From the NCBI GenBank assembly GCA_002346535.1, contig DDZZ01000051.1, forward strand, positions 823 to 50,572: a stretch of DNA of 49,750 nt, written 5' to 3'. The position numbers and the translations under genes were made by a program. Numbering within the stretch: the stretch's first letter is position 1; every line of letters starts with the position of its first letter. Of this stretch, positions 42,080 to 49,750 are shown piece after piece. This DNA is from Opitutales bacterium UBA2995. Its GTDB lineage: Bacteria; Verrucomicrobiota; Verrucomicrobiia; Opitutales; UBA2995. The notes under the pieces were generated by a model. That model was not told where the DNA came from, ran no database searches, and worked only from the letters and a program-made list of their open reading frames with translations.

Positions 42080-43162
42080 TTATCGGGTGATATGGTCAAA
42101 ATTGGGTTCAGGGAGATCGAAAAGGGCCTCCCGAATGAAGGAAGCTCTTAGCACATCCCTTTGGGTTGTATCAATTTCTTTATTTGCTTTGAATTGAACA
42201 TGCCCGGGCTGACATTCTATAAATAATCGGTCCACTAAAAACCGCGATTGCTCCGGAAAAGAACCGAAGTCAACCGCCAGTCGAATGAGTGATAACCGGT
42301 TCATGGCTTCAGATGAGCTTAAAAGGTGCCCGTTCTTCAAAACGCCATAGGCACGACCGATTTTATCAAAAATCTTGACGCTTTCATCTTCCAACACTTT
42401 TTCCCGGGCGTCTTCTTCGCATTCAATGATAGTTCCGATGACACTGTTGAGACGCTTGACAATCTCGGATTCTGATTCTCCGAGAGTTTGCTGGTTGGAA
42501 ATTTGGAAAAAGCTGCCGCTTGCATCGGACCCTTCTCCAAATATACCGCGCACGGCAATGCCTAGCTGATTGACCGCGCGCACAACTTTTTCCATTTGGC
42601 CGGAGATTACCAAGCCCGGCAAATGTAACATGGCAGAAGCCCGCAAACCCGTACCAACATTGGTTGGGCAAGCCGTCAAATAGCCGAGGTCTTCGGAGTA
42701 GGCGTAGTCCAAACACTCCTCGATACTCGAATCGACTGAATTGATGAAATTCCAGGCGCGCTTGAGATGAAGTCCGTTCTTGATGACCTGAATTCGCAGG
42801 TGATCTTCCTCGTTTATCATGATGGAGCAGGCCTGATTGGCGGATATAATTACACCTGACCCTTCCGGTTCATTACTCAACTCGCGGCTGATCAGGTGCC
42901 GCTCAAAGAGAATTTGACGTTCCAATTCTTTGAGCTCATCGATTCGCAGTGCAGCTGGATTTTTAATCTTAGGAATCCGTGCCACAACCTCGAGACATTT
43001 GCCCAACACTTCCTCTTTCTGCGTCTTTTTGGCCCACCCGGGGAAGGGATACTGAGCCAAATTACGCGCCAAGCGGATGCGAGTGCTCATCACAATTGGG
43101 CACTTGGCGGATGAATTTTGGGTCAATTCACCTCGGGTTTTCAATATGGATCTAATGGACAT
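42080..43162 (-). CDS. mcsB: Protein-arginine kinase McsB
   Basis: 360 residues from the ATG at 43162, which overlaps the mcsA stop by 11 bases; an ATG at 43183 would overlap by 32. Phosphagen-kinase catalytic domain: STRIRLARNLAQYPFP (ATP-binding arginines), NEEDHLRIQVIKNGL, TACPTNVGTGLRASAMLHLP with the catalytic-loop Cys, and GEGSDASGSFFQISNQQTLG. Near the C-terminus RDVLRASFIREAL matches the RDxxRA phosphoarginine-binding motif of B. subtilis McsB. McsB marks damaged proteins with phosphoarginine for ClpCP. McsA and ClpC flank it. CtsR, the usual Firmicutes partner, is missing from the cluster. Confidence 0.95.
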   Translation of the reverse strand: MSIRSILKTRGELTQNSSAKCPIVMSTRIRLARNLAQYPFPGWAKKTQKEEVLGKCLEVVARIPKIKNPAALRIDELKELERQILFERHLISRELSNEPEGSGVIISANQACSIMINEEDHLRIQVIKNGLHLKRAWNFINSVDSSIEECLDYAYSEDLGYLTACPTNVGTGLRASAMLHLPGLVISGQMEKVVRAVNQLGIAVRGIFGEGSDASGSFFQISNQQTLGESESEIVKRLNSVIGTIIECEEDAREKVLEDESVKIFDKIGRAYGVLKNGHLLSSSEAMNRLSLIRLAVDFGSFPEQSRFLVDRLFIECQPGHVQFKANKEIDTTQRDVLRASFIREALFDLPEPNFDHITR

Positions 43163-43664
43163 TTGAGGTCTCGGTCTCCTCATCCAACCGTATTAATTGG
43201 TCCCTTAGTTTGGCAGCATCCTCGTAACGTTCTTCTTCGATGGCCAATTGCAGCTGGGTTTTAATATCGTTTTCTTTTTGGCGGGATGCTTCCCGGATGA
43301 GGGTGTTTTCGGGATTCTTTCCCAGATGACTTACGCCTTTGTGCATATGGCCAAGCATGGGTGCAATCATCGGTGCCAGATTTTCGTAACACCTTGGGCA
43401 TCCGAGTCTTCCGAGTTTCTTATAATCCTCAGACGTAAACCCACAATTTTCGCAAACCAAGTCCTTGTGAACAGTCTCAAGCTCCTCGTTTTCGACACCG
43501 CTTGCCAACAAATCAGCCAAGGAGAAGCCGTTGGGATCGGTAACGCCTTTTTCTTTGGCGCAGGTCTCGCAAAGATCTATCTTGTGAATCTTGCCATTCA
43601 CAATCTGGGTCAGGTGGACCGTAGCCAGTTTGCTGCAAATGTCGCAATTTATGGATTCAGCCAT
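43152..43664 (-). CDS. mcsA: McsA, zinc-binding activator of McsB
   Basis: 170 residues with four CxxC pairs: CDIC (7-10), CETC (about 32-35), CENCGF and CPRCYENL in the first 95 residues. A C-terminal UVR motif (QLQLAIEEERYEDAAKLRDQ, about 137-156) is also present. This layout matches McsA of Bacillus and PVC bacteria, which binds zinc and stimulates the McsB arginine kinase. It is the first gene of the operon: mcsA overlaps mcsB and clpC follows. No regulator gene is upstream; the 176-base gap to the next gene at 43841 should hold the promoter on the minus strand. Confidence 0.92.
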   Translation of the reverse strand: MAESINCDICSKLATVHLTQIVNGKIHKIDLCETCAKEKGVTDPNGFSLADLLASGVENEELETVHKDLVCENCGFTSEDYKKLGRLGCPRCYENLAPMIAPMLGHMHKGVSHLGKNPENTLIREASRQKENDIKTQLQLAIEEERYEDAAKLRDQLIRLDEETETSNVH

Positions 43665-43840
43665 TAGATTATAATTCAGGTATAAGATATAAGTATGTTG
43701 CTAATAGTACTTTTTTCAACTCCAAGCATGAACCATTCCTTTGAGGAAAAATTCAAAATCTTGGCAACGAAATTGATGGTTCGGAAAAACCGTATTTGGG
43801 TTAACTCCAAAAACACGGTGTCTTAAATCTGAGGAAGATT

Positions 43841-44707
43841 TTACAGAAATGTGCCTTCTTTAGCAACCTTGGAGCGAAATTCGGCCAGAAATTTGACGGT
43901 GGTTTCGCCAGGCTTGCCCGTTCCGATGGTACGACCGTCCACTTCAACCACCGGAATTACCTCAGCAGCCGTCCCTGTGAGAAAACATTCCTCAGCCACG
44001 AGAATATCATACCGAGTCAGGTTTTCTTGAATACACGGTATGCCCAATTCTTCAGCTATATCTAGGACAACTCCGCGGGTTATTCCTTTGAGAGCTCCAG
44101 CGTAAAAAGCGGGCGTGAAAAGTTTACCTTTTTGGAATATGAAGACGTTGTCCCCGGTGCACTCCGATACATAGCCCTGGTCGTTCAACATCAAAGCCTC
44201 GATATAACCCAAACGATCAGCTTCTATTTTGGCCAAAATGTTGTTGAGGTAGTTCAACGATTTGATGCCGGGACTCAACGCAGCGGGATTCATTCGCCTT
44301 ATGGGAGAAGTAATGATCTTCAGTCCATTTTCATAGTATTCCGCAGGATACAAGCTCAAGTGGTCTGCAATACAAATGATGCTCGGCTTGGAACAGGACT
44401 TGGGAGAAAGTCCTAAACTTCCTATCCCACGGGTCACCACGAGACGTATGTAACCAACTGTCAATCCATTCACCCGACAGGATTCGCAAACGATATCCGA
44501 GATCTCCTGGCGTGACCAGGGAAGATCCAAAAGAATCGCTTTTGCCGAATACTCGAGCCGCTCCAGATGTTCGTCCAATTTGAATACACATCCCTGGTAA
44601 AGTCGAATTCCTTCAAAGACGCCATCACCGTACAACAAGCCATGATCGAAGACGGATATTTTCGCGTCCCCCGAATCTAAGAATTGGCCATCAATGTATA
44701 CCTTCAT
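43841..44707 (-). CDS. ilvE: Class IV PLP aminotransferase, branched-chain aminotransferase-like
   Basis: 288 residues. Fold-type IV markers: DHGLLYGDGVFEGIRLYQG, KLDEHLERLEYSA, GYIRLVVTRGIGSLGLSP, the PLP-lysine segment IKSLNYLNNILAKIEAD, SECTGDNVFIFQKGKLFTP, and ITRGVVLDIAEELGI. The EGIR and LNYLNN motifs favour branched-chain aminotransferase (last step of Leu, Ile, Val synthesis) over aminodeoxychorismate lyase or D-amino-acid transaminase, which share this fold. The gene symbol is therefore tentative. It stands alone between mcsA and ahcY. The threonine dehydratase remnant in this window could mean isoleucine is now made by another route. Confidence 0.8.
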   Translation of the reverse strand: MKVYIDGQFLDSGDAKISVFDHGLLYGDGVFEGIRLYQGCVFKLDEHLERLEYSAKAILLDLPWSRQEISDIVCESCRVNGLTVGYIRLVVTRGIGSLGLSPKSCSKPSIICIADHLSLYPAEYYENGLKIITSPIRRMNPAALSPGIKSLNYLNNILAKIEADRLGYIEALMLNDQGYVSECTGDNVFIFQKGKLFTPAFYAGALKGITRGVVLDIAEELGIPCIQENLTRYDILVAEECFLTGTAAEVIPVVEVDGRTIGTGKPGETTVKFLAEFRSKVAKEGTFL

Positions 44708-44815
44708 GATTAGAGCCCGACATCAACACAGTTGGAGCAGAACAGAGCAAGAATTATTTAAAATCAAAAAACCAAACTTCCGCAGAAGCCCGGTTGAAAT
44801 AAAACAATCCTTCGC

Positions 44816-46132
44816 CTAATAGCGATAGTGTCCGGGCTTAAACGGACCCGCTACTGGAAGGCCAAGATAATCGGCCTGCGTTTCGGTGAGCTTCGTCAAT
44901 TTAACCCCCAATTTTTCCAAGTGCAAAGTGGCGACTTTTTCATCCAGAACCTTCGGCAATACGTATACTTTGTTTTCGTATTTATCCGGATTTTGAAACA
45001 GCTCAATCTGAGCAAGCACCTGATTGGTAAAGCTGGCGCTCATCACGAAACTCGGGTGACCGGTGGCGCAACCAAGGTTCAAAAGCCGCCCCTCGGCCAG
45101 AATGATAATTCTCTTGCCATCTGGATAGACTACCTGATCGACCTGGGGCTTAATGTTCACCACCTTGATGGACGGATCGTTGAATACGGAGGCCACATCG
45201 ATTTCCAAATCAAAATGCCCGATATTTCCAACGATGGCAGTGTCTTTCATTACATCTAAATGTTCTCGTCTAATAATGTCACGGCATCCGGTCGTTGTAA
45301 TGAAAATGTCACCAACAGAAGCAGCCTCCTCCATGGTCGTAACTTCAAATCCTTCCATGGATGCCTGCAATGCACATATGGGATCAATTTCCGTGACAAC
45401 AACGCGGGCACCTTGCCCGGCCATGGCTTGGGCACAGCCTTTGCCAACGTCACCAAACCCGGCTATGACAGCTACCTTGCCGGCAACCATCACATCGGTT
45501 GCACGCTTTATCCCGTCGAGAAGGCTTTCACGACATCCATAGACATTGTCAAATTTTGATTTGGTACAGGAGTCGTTGACGTTCAGTGCCGGACAACCCA
45601 ATTCACCTCGTTCTTCCATTTGGTAAAGACGGTGAACACCTGTGGTAGTTTCTTCGGAAAGTCCACGAATGTCTTTCAGCAACTGAGAAAACTCATCGTG
45701 TACAATAGCCGTCAGGTCACCTCCATCGTCGAGGAGAATATTCGGACCCGATCCATCCGGCCAACGTAAAGTTTGACGGATACACCATTCATATTCTTCT
45801 TCCGTTTCACCCTTCCAGGCGAAAACCGGAGTACCGGCTGCCGCAATCGCAGCCGCGGCAGGATCCTCAGTTGAAAAGATATTACAGGAAGACCAGCGCA
45901 CAGAAGCTCCCAGCTCCTGCAACGTTTCGATCAAGACAGCCGTTTGGGTGGTCATGTGCAGACAGCCACAAATGCGAGCGCCCTTAAGCGGCTTGTCCTG
46001 GCCATATTCCTCACGCAAAGCCATCAGGCCAGGCATCTCAGGTTCAGCCAAATCGATTACCCGGCGACCAAGTTCCGCCAAGGAAATATCTTTAACTTTA
46101 TATTCGGGTTGTGCTTCAGTTTGAGTATTCAT
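44816..46132 (-). CDS. ahcY: Adenosylhomocysteinase
   Basis: 438 residues, normal bacterial length. Hydrolyses S-adenosylhomocysteine to adenosine and homocysteine, clearing the product inhibitor of methyltransferases. Signs: GARICGCLHMTTQTAVLIET at the substrate site, NVNDSCTKSKFDNVYGCRES, the NAD-binding motif VIAGFGDVGKGCAQAM, VGNIGHFDLEID, and the C-terminal tail PFKPGHYRY that reaches into the neighbouring subunit's NAD site. It begins seven bases after metK, so both form one transcription unit, making and then recycling SAM. Confidence 0.97.
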   Translation of the reverse strand: MNTQTEAQPEYKVKDISLAELGRRVIDLAEPEMPGLMALREEYGQDKPLKGARICGCLHMTTQTAVLIETLQELGASVRWSSCNIFSTEDPAAAAIAAAGTPVFAWKGETEEEYEWCIRQTLRWPDGSGPNILLDDGGDLTAIVHDEFSQLLKDIRGLSEETTTGVHRLYQMEERGELGCPALNVNDSCTKSKFDNVYGCRESLLDGIKRATDVMVAGKVAVIAGFGDVGKGCAQAMAGQGARVVVTEIDPICALQASMEGFEVTTMEEAASVGDIFITTTGCRDIIRREHLDVMKDTAIVGNIGHFDLEIDVASVFNDPSIKVVNIKPQVDQVVYPDGKRIIILAEGRLLNLGCATGHPSFVMSASFTNQVLAQIELFQNPDKYENKVYVLPKVLDEKVATLHLEKLGVKLTKLTETQADYLGLPVAGPFKPGHYRY

Positions 46133-46139
46133 GGGAAAA

Positions 46140-47306
46140 TCAGGATAGGTTGTTCACAAGTTCATCGAGCTTATTGGATTGCTCCCATGGCATGTCGGCT
46201 TTCCCAAAATGTCCATAATTGGTAGAGGTACGGTAAATGGGCCTTAGAAGATCCAATTGAGCAACAATGTCGGCAGGTTTAAAACTAAATGTCTTTTTAA
46301 CCGCATCTTCCAAGGCCTGGTCAGAAGTTTTTCCAGTTCCGAATGTTTCCAGCCTCAGGCTAACCGGATGCGGGTGACCAATCGCATAAGCGGCCTGTAG
46401 TTCGACGCAGGAAGCAAGTTCGGCCGCGATTACATTTTTGGCAACCCAGCGAGCCATATAGGCTGCGGAGCGATCCACTTTCGATGGATCCTTACCGGAA
46501 AAAGCGCCTCCACCATGACGTCCCCAACCACCGTAAGTATCCACAATTATCTTACGGCCAGTCAATCCAGCGTCACCTGAAGGTCCACCTTCGACAAATC
46601 GTCCGGTTGGATTGATGAGGTACTGCGTGTCATCGGAAAGTAGCTCGGCTGGCAGGACAGGCTTTATAACCTTTTCAATGACAAAGTCTTTGATAAAAGC
46701 ATGTTCAACATCGGCGGTGTGCTGAGTCGACACAACGATGGCAATGATTCCAGTCAACTTATCGTCTTCGTAGGCAACCGAAACTTGGGATTTGCAATCG
46801 GGGCGCAACCAAGATCCTTCTTCTGTCCTTCGAATCTCAGCAAGCTTGCGATTCACTCGATGGGAAAACATGATCGCGGCAGGCATCAGTTCGTCGGTCT
46901 CGTCGCAGGCATATCCAAACATAATGCCCTGGTCTCCGGCGCCTTGTTCGGCAGTATCCTTACCTTCGACTGCAACGGCATCCACACCTTGCGCGATATC
47001 GGGAGACTGTTGGGTCAGCGCATTGGTAATAAAAACTTTATCGGCATGGAAAATGTCGTCATCGTTGACGTAACCGATTTCGCGTATGGCCTCACGCACC
47101 ACGCTTTCGTAATCGAATTCTGATTGGGTTGTAATTTCCCCAGCCAAAAAAACACAGTTACTTTTTACCAGGGTTTCGCAGGCGACTCGGCTGGAGAGAT
47201 CATTCTCAAAGCAGGCATCGAGAACGCTGTCAGAAATATAATCCGCAACTTTATCGGGGTGTCCTTCACCAACCGACTCTGAAGAAAAGATAAAATCATT
47301 ACTCAT
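46140..47306 (-). CDS. metK: S-adenosylmethionine synthetase
   Basis: 388 residues. Makes SAM from methionine and ATP in the cytoplasm. Motifs: ESVGEGHPDKVADYISD at the N-terminus (ATP/methionine site), GDQGIMFGYACDET, GGPSGDAGLTGRKIIVDTYG and GGGAFSGKDPSKVDRSAAYM, and GHPHPVSLRLETFG near the end. A strong GTGAGGGG ribosome-binding site lies about six bases before the ATG at 47306. ahcY follows seven bases downstream. A nine-base palindrome sits 45-75 bases upstream of the start and may be an operator. Confidence 0.97.
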   Translation of the reverse strand: MSNDFIFSSESVGEGHPDKVADYISDSVLDACFENDLSSRVACETLVKSNCVFLAGEITTQSEFDYESVVREAIREIGYVNDDDIFHADKVFITNALTQQSPDIAQGVDAVAVEGKDTAEQGAGDQGIMFGYACDETDELMPAAIMFSHRVNRKLAEIRRTEEGSWLRPDCKSQVSVAYEDDKLTGIIAIVVSTQHTADVEHAFIKDFVIEKVIKPVLPAELLSDDTQYLINPTGRFVEGGPSGDAGLTGRKIIVDTYGGWGRHGGGAFSGKDPSKVDRSAAYMARWVAKNVIAAELASCVELQAAYAIGHPHPVSLRLETFGTGKTSDQALEDAVKKTFSFKPADIVAQLDLLRPIYRTSTNYGHFGKADMPWEQSNKLDELVNNLS

Positions 47307-47352
47307 AGACCCCTCACTAGGGTGAAAAACTCTTCAGAGCAAGATAAATATC

Positions 47353-47378
47353 AACATATCAGGATACATTGATATGTT
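47353..47378. promoter_or_regulatory. Palindrome upstream of metK-ahcY, candidate operator
   Basis: aacatatca (47353-47361) pairs with tgatatgtt (47370-47378) around an eight-base loop; overlapping outer arms atatcaa and ttgatat (47348-47375) extend the symmetry. It lies about 45-75 bases before the metK start, where a repressor operator or leader hairpin would act. SAH-responsive ArsR-type regulators (SahR) are known to control SAM-cycle genes in some bacteria; a link is inference only. I see no recognisable SAM or SAH riboswitch. Confidence 0.45.
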
Positions 47379-47522
47379 TCTATCTAGATATGGGCAGTTT
47401 AACGCAATTATCGCGAAAATTGGGGGATATTTTCTTCCCAAAATCTATAAATTTCTGATTAACAATTCCCGCAAAAAGATCATCTCCTTAGGTAAATGAT
47501 CAAAAGTTGAAGGGAAAGCTCC

Positions 47523-48290
47523 TCACGAATCAGGGTCTGCATTTTCATTTTCCCGGTCGATGGACATGAGCTCGATCCATTGATCCTCGGTAAAATCAAG
47601 ACCTCTCCAATCGATATCTTCGTAATTGGGCATCCAACCAATAGGAGCTGCGAACGCACTTGCGACGCCCGTCCTCTCTACGATCCATCGGAGCACGCGC
47701 ATATTTTGCCCGAACCCAAGCATAACCAATGACCATCCGGACTCTTCCGAAACCAGTTCACGTGAAAATTCGAGGTGGTTCTTTAAGGAGCTTATTAATG
47801 GTTAACCAGTGGCGGAATCTCCCATGTTGTAACCAATGAAGGACAGCATGGCCATAGGATCCCTGCGAAGTTTTCCGACCGCTCATTATGCAGCCGCAGT
47901 CAACTCACTGAACATCGTCGCGCCGAGGGAGACACCATGAGTCCAATTAAAATCCTGGTACATCAGAGGAACATCGTTCATGCGTTTACCGCCAAAAATA
48001 AAGGCGGAAATCCTCACTTCATTGAAGGCTTCCCAGGCAGGATTCAATCGTAAGGTACTGAGCGCGGATGCGGTAAATCGCGCATTTGGTTGGGCGGAAG
48101 GTGTCTCGGTATCAGGTGTCCAATCATTTCCTTTCCAGTCAATCAAATGATCGGGCGACTCCTCGGTCATGCCCTCCCACCAGACATCACCATCGTCGGT
48201 CAATCCACAGTTCGTGAAAATCGTGTTTATCGAACAAGAGGTCATGGCATTGCATTGGTTTGCACAGAAGTTCCTGGAATGTTAATACCA
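47523..48290 (-). pseudogene. pckG: GTP-dependent phosphoenolpyruvate carboxykinase, C-terminal remnant
   Basis: On the minus strand the C-terminal half of a GTP-PEPCK is readable: IPGTSVQTNAM and SINTIFTNCGLTDDGDVWWE, LIDWKGNDWTPDTE, PNARFTASALSTL, ISAFIFGGKRMNDVPLMYQD and FNWTHGVSLGATMFSELTAA. It stops near 47886 and changes frame. Fragments RRDPMAMLSFIGYNMGD and NWFRKSPDGHWL follow between 47730 and 47885, then GFGQNMRVLRWIVERTGV, IGWMPNYEDIDWRGLDF and DQWIELMSIDRENEN end at 47523. Beyond 48290 no homology remains, so about 250-300 N-terminal residues are gone. It would have linked oxaloacetate and PEP in gluconeogenesis. Clearly not functional. Confidence 0.92.
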
Positions 48291-48377
48291 CCATTTCTTC
48301 TAAAACAAAGATTGCAGGAGAAGAGGATTGCCAAGACATTGAGGCAGCTCTTGGTTCTGAAAACCTTCGAATTTAGT

Positions 48378-49550
48378 ATGAGCACAATTCCTGCAATCAT
48401 TAGCCAATACTTACCGGAGATCATCGATTTTCGGCATGACCTGCATCGATATCCGGAGATCGGCTATGAAGAAAGGGAGACTTCCTCCAAAATTGCCAAT
48501 CGCCTAGAGGCAGTCGGCCAATTTGAAATTGAAACAGGGATAGCTAAAACAGGAATAGTTGCCACCCTGGGCGCAGAAAAACCGGGTCCTTGTATCGCCC
48601 TGCGCGCTGACATGGATTGCCTGCCGATTGTAGAAACAAGTGGCAAACCATGGGCGTCACAAAATCACGGATACATGCATGCGTGCGGTCATGACGGACA
48701 CACCAGTTGCCTATTAGGAACAGCTCTCACTCTAAGCGAGATTTCAGACTCAATTAAAGGGCCTGTTAAATTCCTATTCCAACCGGCCGAAGAAGGAGGA
48801 GCAGGAGGCGAGAAAATGGTGAATGCCGGTGTGCTTGCGGATCCGGAGGTCGCTATGATATTTGGACTACACGGCTGGCCCGGGTTACCCCTTGGAGAAA
48901 TTGCAACCCGTGCCGGACCGATCATGGCAAATGCCGATGAGTTTGAAATAACCGTTTACGGTAAAGGCGGACACGCGGCTTATCCCCATGTGTGCATCGA
49001 TCCAATCCTCATAGCCAGTAATTTGGTAACCGCCCTTCAATCCATAACATCTCGAAATGTTCCATCCCAGGAGGAAGCAGTGGTAACAGTAGCCAAATTC
49101 GAGGGTGGCTCGGCATTCAATATAATACCGGAACAAGTAACTCTTTTGGGGACTGTCCGCACGATGACCGAAAAGACTCAGGAACTTGTGTTCGAACAGT
49201 TGACCAGCATTTCCAATGGAATCGCCGAATCAATGGGAGGCCGAGCTGAAATCCGTATTAAAAAAGGATACCCGGTACTGGTTAACGATGCCAAAGCGGT
49301 CGACTACCTAAAGGAACAAATTTCTAAAATACCTCAATTCGTAAAAAGGATCCATCAAATGCCCGCCCAAATGGTTGGTGAAGACTTTGCCTTCTTCGCC
49401 AAAGAAATACCTGCCTGCTTCTTTGCTTTGGGCTTGCGACCTCCAGGAGAAGAAACCTATCCGCAATTGCACCAATCAGATTTTGATTTCAACGACGATG
49501 CCTTGCCAATCGGCATTCGGTGCTTCAGTGAGTTGGTTATGAATTTTTAG
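48378..49550 (+). CDS. M20D-family amidohydrolase (hippurate hydrolase/N-acyl-amino-acid hydrolase-like)
   Basis: 391 residues from the ATG at 48378; the open frame reaches 48090 but that part lies over the pckG remnant. Metal-binding and catalytic segments: IDFRHDLHRYPEIGYEE, ALRADMDCLPI, HACGHDGHTSCLLG (Cys-Gly-His metal ligands), PAEEGGAGGEKM with the catalytic Glu pair, and IFGLHGWPGLPLGE. A dimerisation/lid domain follows (GKGGHAAYPHVCIDP), and the C-terminal metal ligand is in PAQMVGEDFAFFAKEIP. Family members remove acyl groups from amino acids, peptides or auxin conjugates. The exact substrate is unknown. No signal peptide, so cytoplasmic. Confidence 0.9.
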   Translation: MSTIPAIISQYLPEIIDFRHDLHRYPEIGYEERETSSKIANRLEAVGQFEIETGIAKTGIVATLGAEKPGPCIALRADMDCLPIVETSGKPWASQNHGYMHACGHDGHTSCLLGTALTLSEISDSIKGPVKFLFQPAEEGGAGGEKMVNAGVLADPEVAMIFGLHGWPGLPLGEIATRAGPIMANADEFEITVYGKGGHAAYPHVCIDPILIASNLVTALQSITSRNVPSQEEAVVTVAKFEGGSAFNIIPEQVTLLGTVRTMTEKTQELVFEQLTSISNGIAESMGGRAEIRIKKGYPVLVNDAKAVDYLKEQISKIPQFVKRIHQMPAQMVGEDFAFFAKEIPACFFALGLRPPGEETYPQLHQSDFDFNDDALPIGIRCFSELVMNF

Positions 49551-49586
49551 AATTAAATTTATCCGACCAAGTTGTTAAGCTTATCA

Positions 49587-49616
49587 AAAAGGGCGACCAT
49601 TCCGGGTCGCCCTTTT
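49587..49616. terminator. Bidirectional terminator between the M20 gene and the histone-like gene
   Basis: aaaagggcgacc, loop attcc, gggtcgcccttt is a 12-bp near-perfect stem with A/T runs on both sides, lying between two convergent stops. Confidence 0.85.
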
Positions 49617-49639
49617 GAGTAAGACTAAATGCCAAATGA

Positions 49640-49750
49640 TTATTTTTTCTTGGCCCGTTTCCTGACAGCTTTTTTAGCAGCCTTCTTTTTAGGAGCAGCT
49701 TTTTTAGCAACCTTCTTTGCGGCCTTTTTCCTGGCTGCTTTCTTTGGAGC
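49640..49750 (-). CDS. Histone H1-like Lys/Ala-rich protein, C-terminal fragment
   Basis: The minus strand has an open frame from the window edge to a TAA at 49640-49642; about 36 residues are visible. They are almost only Lys, Ala, Arg, Val and Pro in AAKK, KKVAKK and APKKKA units, ending VRKRAKKK. This low-complexity basic tail is typical of histone H1-like DNA-binding proteins of Chlamydiae (Hc1/Hc2-like) and Verrucomicrobia. The N-terminal part lies outside the window, so length and any folded domain are unknown. The strong bidirectional terminator lies just beyond its stop. Confidence 0.75.
   Translation of the reverse strand, partial: APKKAARKKAAKKVAKKAAPKKKAAKKAVRKRAKKK

Noticed and set aside
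48090..48377. N-terminal extension of the M20 amidohydrolase
   Set aside because: This part lies opposite the pckG remnant and is not family-like; the ATG at 48378 begins the conserved domain.
1..49750. CRISPR arrays, rRNA genes, insertion sequences, prophage or restriction genes
   Set aside because: I looked for direct repeats with spacers, transposase or integrase motifs other than the Xer protein, and 16S/23S segments, and saw none.

Overview
The window reads as chromosomal DNA of a Gram-negative bacterium of the PVC superphylum, most likely Verrucomicrobiota of an Opitutae-like lineage. The clues are LL-diaminopimelate aminotransferase (DapL), an mcsA-mcsB-clpC cluster outside the Firmicutes, a Lys/Ala-rich histone-H1-like protein, and a C-terminal extracellular domain of the NISTRGFV/RAIGPS type that is common in Verrucomicrobia. 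This is inference from gene content; there is no 16S gene here. I see no prophage, insertion sequence, CRISPR array or rRNA operon.

Layout. 1-3034: the 3' part of mfd, a secreted SurA-like peptidyl-prolyl isomerase, then a decayed radC. 3141-3226: tRNA-Tyr(GUA). 3477-6961: an orphan LarA-type racemase, two small unknown genes, cysE. 6958-12479: priA, a Fur-like regulator translationally coupled to a TPR protein, nadA, an MFS transporter. 12499-18057: an M23 peptidase and uvrA, divergent from a glutaredoxin and an AI-2E family membrane protein. 18210-22384: a threonine dehydratase remnant, an MnmM-like methyltransferase overlapping a DAO-family flavoprotein, a broken membrane-protein gene, a flavin reductase-like gene, a broken unknown ORF. 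22384-29018: dapL, an LD-carboxypeptidase, a broken EVE gene, a tiny membrane protein, a broken HAD phosphatase, an M16 protease. 29361-34940: recR-ybaB, divergent from glnD and an overlapping GAF-domain histidine kinase. 34948-39460: an HNH nuclease, a BamE-like lipoprotein, xerD, ndk, a secreted transglutaminase-like protein. 39554-43664: mcsA-mcsB-clpC. 43841-47306: a class IV aminotransferase, then metK-ahcY. 47523-49750: a pckG remnant, an M20 amidohydrolase and the tail of a histone-H1-like protein.

Functional groups. metK and ahcY form a SAM-cycle operon behind a palindrome. McsA, McsB and ClpC form the arginine-phosphorylation/Clp protein quality-control module. The MnmM-like methyltransferase and the DAO-family oxidoreductase overlap and look like a two-gene replacement for MnmC in tRNA wobble-uridine modification. 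GlnD and the histidine kinase point to nitrogen signalling. DapL, the LD-carboxypeptidase and the M23 peptidase belong to peptidoglycan synthesis or turnover.

The most striking property is gene decay. Six recognisable genes (radC, threonine dehydratase, a UbiA-like membrane protein, EVE, HAD phosphatase, GTP-PEPCK), and probably a seventh unknown one, carry stops, frameshifts or truncations. The intact genes between them look normal. This suggests a lineage losing accessory and metabolic genes. The window contains no obviously new defence or mobile system. The best leads are the tRNA-modification pair, the Fur-like protein that has lost its metal-sensing residues, and the secreted transglutaminase-like protein.
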